Translations under genes and position numbers: made by a program | NCBI GenBank assembly: GCA_018398585.1 | Contig: JAGTTD010000011.1 | Coordinates: 32,608,164-32,672,163 of the forward strand | Length of the DNA: 64,000 bases | Reading direction: 5' to 3' | From: Simmondsia chinensis | Taxonomy: Eukaryota > Streptophyta > Magnoliopsida > Caryophyllales > Simmondsiaceae | The notes under the pieces: generated by a model | Told to the model about the DNA's origin: nothing | Seen by the model: only the letters and a program-made list of their open reading frames with translations | Databases searched by the model: none | Shown here: piece by piece, positions 21,257-33,286 of the stretch | Position numbering within the stretch: position 1 is the first letter of the stretch | Layout: each line of letters starts with the position of its first letter

Positions 21257-24168
21257 ATGGGGGAGCTTTTGAGATGTGGGTTGGTGTGCATTTTAGGGTG
21301 TTTGGTGGTGTCAGCGCAGCCGCTGCACCACACTGCTGACCTACATTGGCGCCCCGCCACCGCCACTTGGTACGGTGACCCCACCGGCGACGGCAGTGAT
21401 GGTTTGTTGCTCTTTTACCTCAGCTTTCTTTACCCTTGACGCCATTTGCTAGGAAACTCTAGCGGAGTTCTCCACTTAACAACAATTTTACGCGCAGGAG
21501 CTAAAAACTTATTTGGCAACTGGGTAAAGAGGGGGAGAGTCAAGAAGGGTAAGAGGGGGAGGGTAAAGTAATATCCTACCATTATTTGAATATATCAAAT
21601 TAGGAAGGGTAAGGGTAAAAGAGGTAAATAAATTATTCTTATTTGACAGTTGGATAAAGAGCTAAATATAAAGAAAGTTATAATTAAAATAAGGGTAAAA
21701 ATATTTAAAAATATTTATAAATTACTCTTACTCCCCTTTATTCCCAATTTGGGAGTTAAAGAAATTAGGGGTAACCCTTTTATCCCTCAAACAAATTTGT
21801 CAAACAGGGGTAAAAAATTATCCCTTTTATCCTTACTTTTCTTTACCCCTTTCCAAACAGGCGTAAAAAATTACCCCTTTTATCCTTACCTTTCTTTACC
21901 CGTTGCCAAATAGGGGTAAGAGTCGGCGAAATTTAGTACATTTTGCAGTTCCTAGTCTTTTGAGTTCATTAATTGTAAATGGGTTTTGAAATTTACCCAT
22001 AATGAGTTTGATTTTACCTGTGAGTGACCCGATTACTAAAGATCTAAAATGGGTTTTTTAAGGGGTCAAATCGACACTCTTTTGGCCTATGGGAATATAC
22101 ATACGTATTAGTTCTCGAGTTTGTAAATTTTAGTTGTAATTTTGGGCCAGTTCGTCCTATAACTCGAAGGGTGTGTGAAATTTAGTACATTTTGTAGTTC
22201 CTAGTCCTTTGAGTCCATTAGTTGTAAGTGGGTTTTTGAAATTTAGCCATAATGAGTTTGATTTTACCTATGAGTGACCCTATTACTAAAGAAAAAAAAA
22301 AAAGGGTTTTTTGAGGGGGTTAAATCGACACTCTTTCAGCCTATGGGAATATGGGCGTTTCTATGGTGCAGCGTGCATATTAGTTCTCGAGTTTGTAAAT
22401 TTTAGTTGTAATTTTTGGCCAGTTCGTTGTATAACTCAAAAGTTTTGGCTCATTTTAAGGTTGAGCCAAGTTGATTTGACTCATTTAACTTAATGATAAA
22501 AGTTCAAGTCTAGTAGAGTTTAAGTTCCTAAGTTTGAGAGCCTAAAATAAGACTAAATGAGCGTATTTTAATACGCCAAAATTGAACTATATTTGAGCTA
22601 AATGTTGCGAACTTGAGCCTAAATAAGCCCAGATTGAGCACTATTAGTCCAAAAAAATCGAGTTTAGTACGGAGTTTGTCTACTTGAATTTCGAGCTCAG
22701 TGGAGCCAATCTAAGTCAAGTTAAATGTGCACGAGTCCCCAATCTCGACGAGTTCAGACTCTACTCGGCTTATATATACCTCTAATCTAATTCTTTTTTT
22801 TCCCGTTAAATAAATTGCAGGAGGGGCATGTGGGTATGGATCACTAGTGGATGTGAAGCCGTTGAGGGCGAGAGTGGGCGCAGTGAGCCCAATACTATTC
22901 AAGAATGGGGAAGGCTGCGGGGCCTGCTACAAAATCAAGTGTCTCGACACCGAACTCTGCTCCCGCCGTGCTGTCACTGTTATTATCACCGATGAGTGCC
23001 CTGGTGGGTACTGTTCCGGTGGCAATACCCACTTCGATCTTAGTGGCGCTGCCTTTGGCCGCCTCGCCATCTCGGGTGAGGGCAACCAAATGCGGGACCG
23101 CGGCTTAATGAATGTCGTCTACCGAAGGTACCTTTCCTTCCGGAAATTTGTATATGTTGAGAACTTTATATATGAGTACATGTAAATTCTACATAAGATT
23201 TGTAAGGAAGAAGTGACGAATATACAAGCTTAATAATTTTACTCCATTTAAAATTAATTTATTTTAGGATATAACCAAACTTGAGCTTATATGTAGATCC
23301 TCCGTGGATGGAGTATAAAGGAAATTCTTTTATTAATTTTGGTTTTTTATTTTTATTTTGTATATGAAAAAACCAGTAAGTACAATATCAAAACAAAAAA
23401 ATGGATTATAAAATCCAATTTTAAAATTTTTTAAAAAATACAAATAAAAAAACCCTAAATTATAATATTAAAGAAAAATTTTATAATATAATAATATTTA
23501 TCATGTACATTAACTATTACAATCGGATCCCTTTAAAACTTTGAAGTTAAGCGTGCCTGGGCGAAAGTAGTACCAGGATGGGTGACCTCCTGGGAAGTTC
23601 TCGTGTTGCCAACCCTATAAGGTTGGGGGCCTTCGGAAATAGCCTCTCGGCAGAGTTACATCCTGAAGGGGTAAAGCTGTGTACATCCACCCTTCCCAGA
23701 CCCCGCTTATGCGGGAACCCTTGAGTTACTGGATCTGTTGTTGTTGTTGTTGTATTAAGTATTAAAATAGGATATAATTGATGTGTAGAAGAGCATCATT
23801 ATTTTTGTTTTAAGTTAGTTAATGTTAGTTAATTTCAGGAGATTAGGGTGAGAGCAACAAGTGACTGGTTTAAGCTCTATTCCAGATTAGTTAATGTTAG
23901 TCTTTTTGTTATCCAATAGCATTTGTAGTTTAGAAAAAACTGATAATTTATTGCACTAACTTTGGTAATGCTTCCATATTAAATTAGATATTTAATATAT
24001 TAATTTTTCTAATATATTTTTTAAAGAATATTTATTGCATTAAATTTTTAGATTTTATTAATCTATACAATAATAATAATATTTTTTTTTAACATTTAAA
24101 TAATTTAGTAAAAATTTAATAAATACAAGTGTAATAAATATTTTTTAAGTCACGTGTTAAGAAATCCG

Positions 24169-24199
<31 letters not shown>

Positions 24200-26375
24200 G
24201 CGCGAAACTTTAGACCATTGACCAGGGCAAAGGCCCACGTGGCAAATTGTGATTGCAGGGCTTAAAATCATGGTGTCCCTTTGAATATCAAATCATCATA
24301 TTAATCTCGGCAGCAAAGCTAGTTTAGCCTATGCTAATAATTTAAGAATTTCTTCATGGCAAACAGTTTTTTGTAGTATTTTTTATAGTGTTTAGTATTT
24401 TGATTAGTTAAATATCTAATAATATTATTTGATAAAAAATTTTATTTTTAACGTTTTTCATGGAGTTAGTTTTTGAAAAGCTGCTTTTTAAAAGCTAAAT
24501 AATTTAACTTTTAGCTTTTTAAATATTATATAATCAAATTCTTTTTATTATTTTACAATAATTCACCAACTTTAACATCTAATTTTACTAAACACATGCC
24601 TATCATCAGCTAGCAACTAACATATAATCAATCGGCTAACTGTTAAATGCTAAACGCTAACAGTTAATAGCTAAATACTAACAGTTAACAACTAGAGTCA
24701 AACATAGCCTTAGGGTTTTGTTAATATGACTTTAAATATTATTATTAGTATAATAATGTATTTTATAGAAGATAATAGTCATAAACTTATACCAATAATA
24801 AGATTCTTTCTTTTATCCAAAATTATCTACTCATGGTGTAGCTTGTTAGAGTTAGACATTTAGAGATTCTTTGTCTTAAGCTTGAATTTGGCTCAGTTTT
24901 ACAAGTAGATCGTTTGTCGTATGGATTTAGTTTTGATAATGTATATAGTATTAAACCAAATCCTTATTGACAGGCTTACATGAAACCATTAAGACATATA
25001 TTTCAATTCAAGTTTGGCTCATGTAATTTTTTTACTAATGCAACGGTTATTTATTTTTTACATGTAGAACACCATGTAAATATCCGGGAAAGGATATAGC
25101 ATTCCATGTAAATGAAGGATCCACCGATTATTGGTTGTCGCTGCTTGTGGAGTTTGAGGATGGCGATGGGGATGTTAGCTCTATGCACATCCAACAGGTA
25201 CATTACTTTTACCCATCTCATAGCATTCATTCTTCTTCTAGTCAAAGCATTAAAATTACTAAAATGTGTTACACCCGAGTCACAATGGACTTCCACACAG
25301 AAAGTGAAACTTCGGAAAATTAGTCATATGTACCTAAAATTTCATCGGATTTTACATTCAATCTATATAATATGCATATACAAGGTCTACATCAAAATCT
25401 AAGCGATATTTCACCTAAAATTAATTACTTACAGTAATATACTAAATTTATGTATTGATCTTTTTCTGCCATAACATGAGATTTTTACTAAAGCAACATT
25501 CTCAGTGCTCAAAAGGCTCCCGTCTAAGCAGGGTTTGGGGGTGGATGTACGCAGCCTTCCTCCTTCAAGGTGGTACCTTGAAGAGAGGCTGTTTTCGAGT
25601 ACCCCCAACTTGAGAGGTGAGGACTTCCCAGGATTTCACTCATCCTGGTACTACTTTCGCCTAAATATACCTAACTTCAGAGTTCTAATGAAATTTGGTA
25701 CCAGCATGGTAGTATGTTCTTTGATTTTTAGTAAAGCGCAAAAGAGAAAGGGGATAGCTTTTGCATAACGGGGGAATGGAATCTAAGTTTAATCCCAAAC
25801 ATCACGGAGGTGTTTCCTCCCATCATGTCCCTAATTCCCCTTTGCTTTTTTTTTTTTTAATTTATTTAAATTAAATATTAAAAATATTACTAAAGATTTT
25901 TGTACTTTAGGATATCATTAGTGAATTCCCCCATTGTGCGGTGCCAATGTGCAATCTGCTCACTATCACTTTTTAGCCTTTACCCACTTTTTCTTCTTAT
26001 TTTATGGATTTAATTTGTTGTCTCCCATTTGACATTTCATAAATTAGTCACTTTTAACAGGTAAATGTGTTTTTAAATATTTAATCCTTAAAAAAGTAAT
26101 TTTAAAAGAATTATTTTTATAATACGACCAAGCAGCCTATAATTAACCGTGTATTCTGTAAATGGTGATAGGCAAACTCGGACGAGTGGCTAGAGATGAC
26201 GCATTTGTGGGGAGCAACCTGGTGCCTTAACGGAGGTCCATTACAAGGTCCCTTTTCTGTCAAACTTAGTACCCTTTCTACAGGGCGCACTCTCTCTGCA
26301 AGGGACATCATCCCCAGGAATTGGACTCCTACTGCTACTTACACTTCTCGCCTTAATTTCCTACCTGAACTCTAA
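21257..26375 (+). CDS. Beta-expansin (EXPB3-like), secreted wall-loosening protein
   Basis: Four exons with GT-AG introns, 21257-21401, 22821-23127, 25068-25197 and 26172-26375, give a continuous 261-residue protein. Residues 1-20 form a signal peptide. Domain 1 (double-psi beta-barrel, GH45-like) starts at TWYG (37-40), has GACGYGSLVDVKPLRARVGA, the cysteine-rich GCGACYKIKC and TDECPGGYC, and HFD at 119-121. Domain 2 (CBM63) has STDYWLSLLVEFEDGDGDV, WGATWCLNGGPLQGPFSV and ends SRLNFLPEL. Length and motifs fit beta-expansins, which loosen cell walls at acid pH without hydrolysis. Introns carry a MITE, a 245-bp tandem duplication, two 5S-headed SINEs and a TA microsatellite. It is tail to tail with the hydrolase gene at 27.2 kb. 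Confidence 0.95.
21509..21913. mobile_element. MITE-like element in expansin intron 1
   Basis: Ends are inverted: ttatttggcaactgggtaaag at the left, and the complement of the right end reads tatttggcaacgggtaaag. The interior repeats ggggtaaaaaattatccc-like blocks. The target site is unclear. Confidence 0.6.
21925..22440. repeat. Tandem duplication of ~245 bp in expansin intron 1
   Basis: Two adjacent copies, each starting gaaatttagtacattttg and ending ccagttcgt..tataactc, at about 21925-22170 and 22173-22440. The second contains a poly-A run and a ~20-bp insertion (gggcgtttctatggtgcagc). Confidence 0.85.
23505..23755 (+). mobile_element. 5S rRNA-headed SINE in expansin intron 2
   Basis: Head reads ggatccctttaaaac, gaagttaagcgtgcctgggc, gaaagtagtaccaggatg and ggtgacctcctgggaag, with the same 5S-to-tail junction as the copy at 20673. 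The tail is five TTG units. The first ~15 nt are diverged and I find no clear target duplication. Confidence 0.8.
24170..24197. repeat. TA microsatellite
   Basis: Uninterrupted TA run in expansin intron 2. Confidence 0.9.
25495..25722 (-). mobile_element. 5S rRNA-headed SINE in expansin intron 3
   Basis: Flanked by 15-bp target duplications with one difference (gatttttactaaagc 25480-25494; gatttttagtaaagc 25723-25737). The minus-strand head reads cattagaactctgaagtta, gcgaaagtagtaccaggat and cctgggaagtcctc, then the short junction acttgggggtactcg. It belongs to the same junction subfamily as 16077 and 49394. Confidence 0.85.
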
Positions 26376-27231
26376 GAAGTTCCCGGGTTACCCAACAATT
26401 AAAAGGGCCTCTCTTTCGGGCTGTTAACTTTCGTTTCCTTTTTTTTAAGAAAAATGAAGTAAGTAGCCGTTGGACCTGTTAGAGGTGTCCAATGCTCTTC
26501 CGTTTTTCTTTTTCTAGTGTGAGTTTGTGGGTGTTTAGGCAAACGGGAGCCGTCTCCAAAGATGGAGAGAGAGCGACTGCTATATCTTTATGTGTACGTG
26601 TGTGCGTGTGTGTAAGGTTATAAGCTCTTATGCTTTTTTATCATCGAGCTTAAATGAAATTATTGTATGCTTGATTAAGAACTTTGCAAAATGTATGTTA
26701 TTGCTATTCGATCTGTAGTGTCATTTTATGTTATTTCATCTTATGTTAATTAGAAGCACTAAAATGGGCCAAACAGTAAGTTTTTTGATATAATATCAGA
26801 GTTTTATTAATTGAGAGGTTACGAATTTAAATCCTAATGGTTTTCATTCTTAATATTAATATAAGTTTACTACATGATACAAAGTGAAAGGACATTTTAT
26901 AATTTTAGCACAAACAGTAGATCAAGAAACACATTTACATCTGACAACGTATTGGCAACTGGGTTCTTGAGACCCTCTTAAAACTTCTTTTTCAATAATT
27001 AAACACGAGAAAGAAATCCTAAAAATATGCAAGGAGTTCAAGATACAAAAACTAGTTGGAATAAACACGAAAATACAAAAGGCACAAATGCGAATTGCAT
27101 CATAATCAAAGCTAGACAAAAAAGGGTCAAACCTGGATGCCTCTTGCTTTCAAAATGATCCGCTACAAAGCTTACATCACAAGTGTAAAAACTGAACATG
27201 AAGAAAACAACATCCCAGACAAGTTTAGAGT
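26376..27231. other. Convergent intergenic region (expansin / epoxide hydrolase)
   Basis: Expected to hold both 3' UTRs. A GT-rich microsatellite lies at 26590-26613 and a TRIM internal fragment at about 26785-26880 (atatcagagttttattaa). Nothing else seen. Confidence 0.5.
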
Positions 27232-30200
27232 TCACTGAGTTGGGTTATCGAGACGTGAGGCGTGTTTTTCGACGAAGGAGAGGATGAGATGGTTAACTTT
27301 ATCAGGGAGCTGCTCGGGCATGAAATGGGTTCCTTCAGGTATAATAGTGACTTCGAGATCAGGCACAAACTCCTTCACTTTGCCACTCTTGATGTAGTCC
27401 TCCATGCCTGGGAGCTTGAGTACCAGTGTCTTTTCTCCCATTATCAGCATTGCTGGTGCTCTTACTTTTGCATTTTCTATGCCTAGATCTTGTCCTATAC
27501 ACCTGCGTTCATTTTTGCACACATGTATTTGCATAAAGCATCCTTGTTCTACCATTTGCACACATGTATTTGCATAAAGCATCCTTGTTCTACCATCTTT
27601 TACGCCAATTTTCATAGCAAGGAACTGACTATTTTAAAAGTTTAAGGGGTGTATGCTTAGGAATATTTTTTTTTTTTTTTGCACATTTCCCATCTCATAC
27701 CTAGTACTTAATATTAGAAGTGAAGGTTGGTCTGATTTGAGCTCTTGACTTAGTTAAAAGAGCTTTGATACTATGTCAAGGAATCAATTATTCCAAAAGT
27801 TTAAGCTGACAGGTGAGTACCAATGAATGGCTTTGTACTCTACAATAAGATTTTTCGAAGTCCTTCGTCTAACCATTTAAGCTTTAGAGATAATGGATTT
27901 CTTAACACACAAAGCCTCTTTGACTGAGGAGGTCTCCAGTTTAAATCACATCAACCTTCAATCTTGATAGTAATATAATTTCAATATAAGAAATGAAGTA
28001 GGTATGCACACAATCCACATTTTTAACCCTAACTGACATTCATATAGAGTAGGATATCGTTCAACTCTTTAACTTAAACCTTCATAATAGTCGGTATAGC
28101 CCACATCTTGTTATATGCCCAGATCCTACTTTGATAGCGTCTCTCTTTCTATTTCAATATAATCGAATCGCTTATCATTACCTGTATGGAACTTGCAATC
28201 CAGTATGAAATCCAGACTTCTCGTACAAACTCCCATAGACAGATAGATCCTCCTCAGTCAACCAAGGTGGTAGCACAGCGTTTTCGTCGACCAAGTCCAT
28301 TATCTCCTGGTCCTCCCTGGCGACCGGGAGCTCGGTCCCCGAGAACATGATGTACACCTTTCTTATCACTGTCTTGGCATCGAACCTATCAAAGTCTGCT
28401 TCAGCCCTTCCTGGTTCCTGCAGCAATATCATGCGATCATAAAAAGACATTATTTTTGAACTATTGTAGTAAGAAAATCATTGGATTATAAAAAGAAAAC
28501 ATACCTGCCATCGTGTTACGTAAAACCCTTTGGGGAGGATATCGTTTTGCATGACTGCAGGGCCGGGAAGGACGAAGGGCACACCAATTGTGATGAAAGC
28601 AGAGACTCTTTCAGGGTGGAAAACTGCTAGTAGGCTCACTACCACTGACCCAAAGTCCTTCCCAACAAGGAATACCTGGTTTTATAAATGATTCAACAGA
28701 AAAATGAAAGAATTAACGACAAAAAAATGAAAGCAGGATATAAAAATTTATATGGATTGACTAATTGAATCTATGTCCACATAGAATTTTCATTCTTTTC
28801 AGAAGAAGACTACAAGAAGGTCGCTCGGGTGCAAATGCACGCACAAATCCTACACTTATTTATAGTCTACAGGAAGAACTAATGCAGAAAATAATCCATA
28901 AAGTCCCCTTCCGAAAATAAAACCAGGCATCTAAGCTCAACGCCTTCACCCATTGCCAATTAATTTAGTGACAGTGACTCCTCGTTCTATCTCGAGGTCA
29001 ATATACAAGAACTTTTCATTTTTTTTTTTTTGTTATTCCTTGTTTGCGAGAAATGATGCAGAACAAAAGCAGAAAGAAGTGGAATTTCATAAGGAATCAT
29101 AAATGAGATCATTCTAAGCTTGCCCAACCGGTTTCAAGCTCTACGGAGAAAAGCCAAACTTGAGCACGTAATGAGTTGAACCTTGGAGTCAAAGTCTCTA
29201 ACTCAAACAAAGTGTGCAAGTCAAGCCTTAAGCTTATGCACCTGGGCTCAACTTGACTCATTTACTCCCTTACAAGCAAATCAAATGGAGACCAGTAAAA
29301 AAGTCCATTCTCATTATCTCTCGATTTTCAAACACAAACGACCATTATCACATTTCCACCTACAAATTTACAAAAACCCAACATCTTCTTTCACATTATC
29401 TTTAGCATTCAACATGAATGTAACAGTGAAATTTTATTAAGCATGGATTTTATCATAAAACCAATGGGTGTACCTTTGTGATACCAAGGGAATCGAGCAA
29501 CCCGATAACATCCTTGACAAAGTCATCAAAGGAGGCCTTGGATGGCTCGAGAGGCTGGTCAGAGAGGCCGTATCCCCTGAAGTCGAGGGCGATGGCACGA
29601 AAGCCAGCATTGGCCAAGGCCACCATTTGGTGCCTCCACGTGTACCAAATCTCGGGGAACCCGTGCAAGAACAGCACCACTTTCTCACCTGCACGTTAAA
29701 ATCAGAACTTCTCAATCAATAAAAGGGTGGTTATCAATCAAGCAACAGTTACAATACAAATGGAAATAGATATGATCGAGTGAAATCACATACAAACACA
29801 AATAGAAGCGTAAAAACAATACAAAACAATATGTAAAAACTTACATGGAAACTCTCTCTAACCTAGAAGGAAGAACCATGGAACCTAAACAGATACCTCA
29901 TCCACTATCAAAATTTGAAATTACAAATTTAAAATTATATCTCAAACTTTCATCACACCATGTAGCTTTGGAAAATAAAGCTACAAACTCTCCCACAAAT
30001 CACAATAACACTTTTAGATGGCTAAAGTTGCAAACTCTTAATCAAGGCACCAGACCACGCTCAACATCAAACACAAAAAGCGCTCTCAGATAAATCACTC
30101 ACATATAATTTTCTCTCTTTCTCAACTTCTCAACCTAACCTACTTATTTATAAAAAAGAAAACCTATCCTAGTGTAAGATCCAAAACTATCCTTAAACTT

Positions 30201-33200
30201 CTCTCTGAGGAATCCTTGGCTTAACTAGCTCATGTGGTGTATGGATCGTAGCATGGGCCAGGGTTTGCCGGGTAACTGGGTTCCTTATTAGCAAGATCCA
30301 AAATTTAACCTATTTGGGTAGTATCACGCCTAAAAACTCACCAAAAAACATGTCTAACCTTTTCTATGTATTTTCTTTTTCATGTCAAAAACCCTCTACC
30401 TCTTTTTGCAGGCTTCTTCCCTCTTTTCTTTTCATTCTTTTTCGTTTTTCTTTTCTTAGTATTTTCCTTTTTTTCCCCTTTTCATTAGACATACTACTTC
30501 TGAGATAATAATGCATCACGGATAATGTCTAGAGCCATTTCATACTATAAATTGACAGTTAAAATTAGGAAGATTAGGTAGATTGCTTTCTTTAAAACTT
30601 AACTACGGTTTGATAGTCAAATTGAGGAGAAAAGACTAGAAATCAAAGAGGGAGAACAGAAGAAGAGAGTAGCACGGAGAAAAGAATTCATTTAACATTC
30701 ATCAATACTTTGCCCATACAACCTTAGTGCCCTCCTACAATAAATATTTAAGGCGACCTCTATAATCCTAATCATCCATTAAAAATTATTAGAGCTTATT
30801 ATTATTTTGTCATATGCATTTAGTCCAAGTGTTTATTTGTAAATAAAAGTGGTTTAGCTAATTTTTAGTTTGTTAGAGGCTTAGAAGAAATTCTGTTACA
30901 ATTAGGAGTTAGATTAGTTTTAGCTTTTCCTCCTTATAAATAGCATTTAGTTGTGTATTTTTAAGTCATTCAAGAATACAGTGAAGTACAGAAATTTTCT
31001 CTCACCTCTCTTTTCCTGTTCATTACTCTGCGCATTCAGCCATATTTGGAGAATTCAATCTCCTTCATTTTTATCTTCTTTCAAAAATGAAAAATTACTT
31101 AAATTATTATTGAAATGAAATTACCTACTAAATACTATTGTATCATATGCTCCACACATGTTTAATTTATTTTTCTTGCAACAATCGGTTGACATTATAT
31201 TAATGTCAAAAGTATTGTTAGTATAGGGTTAAATCAAATAAGGTCGGAAGATATACCCATGTGACCATTCTTTTTATTCTTAATCTAAACATGTCCTCAA
31301 AATTTTAGATTATTAGGATTTGGACAGAAAGACTTATTATTATAGAGGAAAGCCTAAAAGTTTAAGTTGTTAGATTTTGCATTCTAAGATATCCCTTTTA
31401 CAAGCGTCAATTGCATTTGAAGTATGGATATTTCACATGTTCACCTCATATCTTATGTTAAAATTAATGTAATAAGGAATTTATTACTTAGATATTCTGA
31501 GGTTGTACTATGAGGTTTGGTCTTTTATCCCTTGTATATACCATGATGCTTTAATATATATATATACCCCACCCTAAGGCTAAAAATTTTATCACATAGG
31601 TCTTTGAGGTTTAAAAATTTTATCAATTACATACCATTTGCCAAAATTAGACAAAATTTTGTTGGAAGAAGGAGACATGGAACAAAATTCTAACAATGCA
31701 TAGGTACCTTCGGTTAGAATTTATTATTTTTTTTGCCTAATATGCTGATATGACACATGACTTCGGCAATATATGAATATCTTCCTTCGTAATCCTGTAA
31801 TTTTTCTTATAATCCGAAGAATTTTTGCCAAAGGAATAGACATGGCTCATATATAGTATCATAATGATGTGTCATAACAACATTAAACGGTGAAAAGTGT
31901 TGGTATATTTTCAAAATAAACAAAAGATGATTTGCTGTCTTTTGGGTGAAGAGACGTGTAGAATGAGTCTCTTCATAAAAAGATATTTGAAAAACTATAA
32001 ATATCCCCTCTATTCTCATGATTAATAGATATCAAAACATGACTTGGAAAAAAACATCATTCTCTCATTGTTTAAGTCTTGGTTATCCACCTTCTCTACG
32101 CTTTTACTCTCACTTTGTTTTGGGTTTTATTGTATCTCTTAGACTATTTCGATATCCATGTAACAAGTATTAAGGAAAATGGTTTGCCACATGCCTTGAA
32201 GCCGGTGATTGATTTCGATACCTGTTTTACATATTTCCCTAACAAAAATTTGTCCAACCTTATCAAAAATTTACTAGTTTTTGACAATAAATTTTTTTAA
32301 AATAGCCCATTACATATATTAAAACATGATTTTATACTCTAACATGTCCCTTCTAGCAAACATCAATTGGGTTTAAAGTATGTACAATTCAAACCCCCAT
32401 CTCATTTCTTACACTAAAATTAAATTAATGTTAAGAATGCCAATTGTTCATATTCAAACTCATGATCTTCCAATATGTGATACTAAAAATTTAAGTAGTT
32501 ATGTAAAGACCTAAGAATGACCATATATGTTGCGGTCTGAAACTACCTATTAAGATCACCCACAGGATAATGAACCACGAATTGCGGGAACAATCACACA
32601 TGAAAGGGGATGGGGAAAACACCAAAATTTATGTGGTTCAGCCTACATCTATGGAGGGGAGCAGGATAATTTCATTATAATAGTGGAGTTTACACAAGAC
32701 TTCTCAACTCTCAATCTTCTCAAACCGTAATGATAATATTCACATTTCCGTGTATATATAGTGATGCAGCCGTATAAAACTATTCCTAGGCCTTCACCCA
32801 TCAGCTTAAGCTTTTGGGACAGTTGACTCCTTGACATGGTATTAGAGCCTTGTTGACCAAGAGATCACGAAATTGAATATCAACAGCCCCCACTTTCAAT
32901 ATTAAAAATAATTTAAGCACAAGGTATGAGGTGGGCCTGTGTATATCCACGCTTCAAACCCAATGACATTCGCGTGAGGAGGCATATTAAAGTATAAAAC
33001 TATTCCTGGGGCTTCACCCATCAGCTTAAGCTTTGGGGAAAGTTGGCTCCTCGACACACTGCATCATATAGAGCCGCCACACTAAAACTCTAGTGTATCA
33101 TAAATCTCAATAGGATCAGCCCAATCCTATATCTCTTATAAACAAGACCCAATACAAATGAAAGATCAAAAAAGCATATAGAAATGGATGAATAAGTGAA

Positions 33201-33286
33201 GAGTAAAACAGAAGACCTGTTCCGGCGAGAGCAACATGAAGGTTGAGGCCATTAACCTCAATGTACTTGTGCTCAATCTTCTCCAT
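27232..33286 (-). CDS. Epoxide-hydrolase-like alpha/beta hydrolase, catalytic acid substituted
   Basis: Five exons on the minus strand (33217-33286, 29474-29688, 28505-28675, 28182-28417, 27232-27502) give 320 residues, the usual length of plant soluble epoxide hydrolases. The oxyanion-hole motif HGFPE is at 32-36. The nucleophile region is GKDFG with Asp102, the variant used by one plant subfamily instead of GHDWG. A cap-domain SLYEKSGF is present and His290 sits in EGTHF. The third triad residue, normally Asp in a GEKD or GELD motif, is Thr256 here (MGEKTLVL). Epoxide hydrolysis, for example of fatty-acid epoxides, is the family function; whether this copy is catalytic is doubtful. Splice phases agree throughout. 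Intron 1 (3.5 kb) hosts a TRIM and LTR debris. A TATA-like tatttaaa lies at 33500-33507 (complement). Confidence 0.9.
27514..27595. repeat. 41-bp tandem duplication beside a splice acceptor
   Basis: Two identical units (tttgcacacatgtatttgc ... ttctacca) lie 12-94 bp upstream of exon 5 of the hydrolase gene, in the branch-point region. Confidence 0.9.
27650..28070. mobile_element. TRIM-family remnants in hydrolase intron 4
   Basis: A minus-oriented remnant (27700-27870: ctcttgacttagttaaaag, gatactatgtcaaggaatc, aaaagtttaagctgacagg) is followed by a plus-oriented internal fragment. Both are strongly diverged. Confidence 0.45.
30871..31060 (+). mobile_element. Possible solo LTR in hydrolase intron 1
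   Basis: Begins TGTTAGAGG and has a TATA-containing segment (ccttataaatagcattt) followed by a leader-like ttcaagaatacagtgaag and pyrimidine-rich sequence. The 3' end and target duplication are not clear. Confidence 0.4.
31450..31850. repeat. Dispersed AT-rich repeat related to 61213-61740
   Basis: Shares tttattacttagatattctga, a central TA run (31552-31565) and ttaaaaattttatca with the foldback element at 61.2-61.7 kb. Confidence 0.5.
32765..33056 (+). mobile_element. TRIM retroelement in hydrolase intron 1
   Basis: 5' LTR ~32765-32836 (gtataaaactattcctagg ... tccttgaca), then the primer site tggtattagagcc at 32837, an internal segment (cacgaaattgaatatcaac ... cgtgaggaggca), and a 3' LTR 32985-33056 repeating the same ~72 bp. 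Confidence 0.75.

Noticed and set aside
27514..27595. A CRISPR-like repeat array
   Set aside because: Only two directly adjacent units without spacers in a plant intron; a simple tandem duplication.
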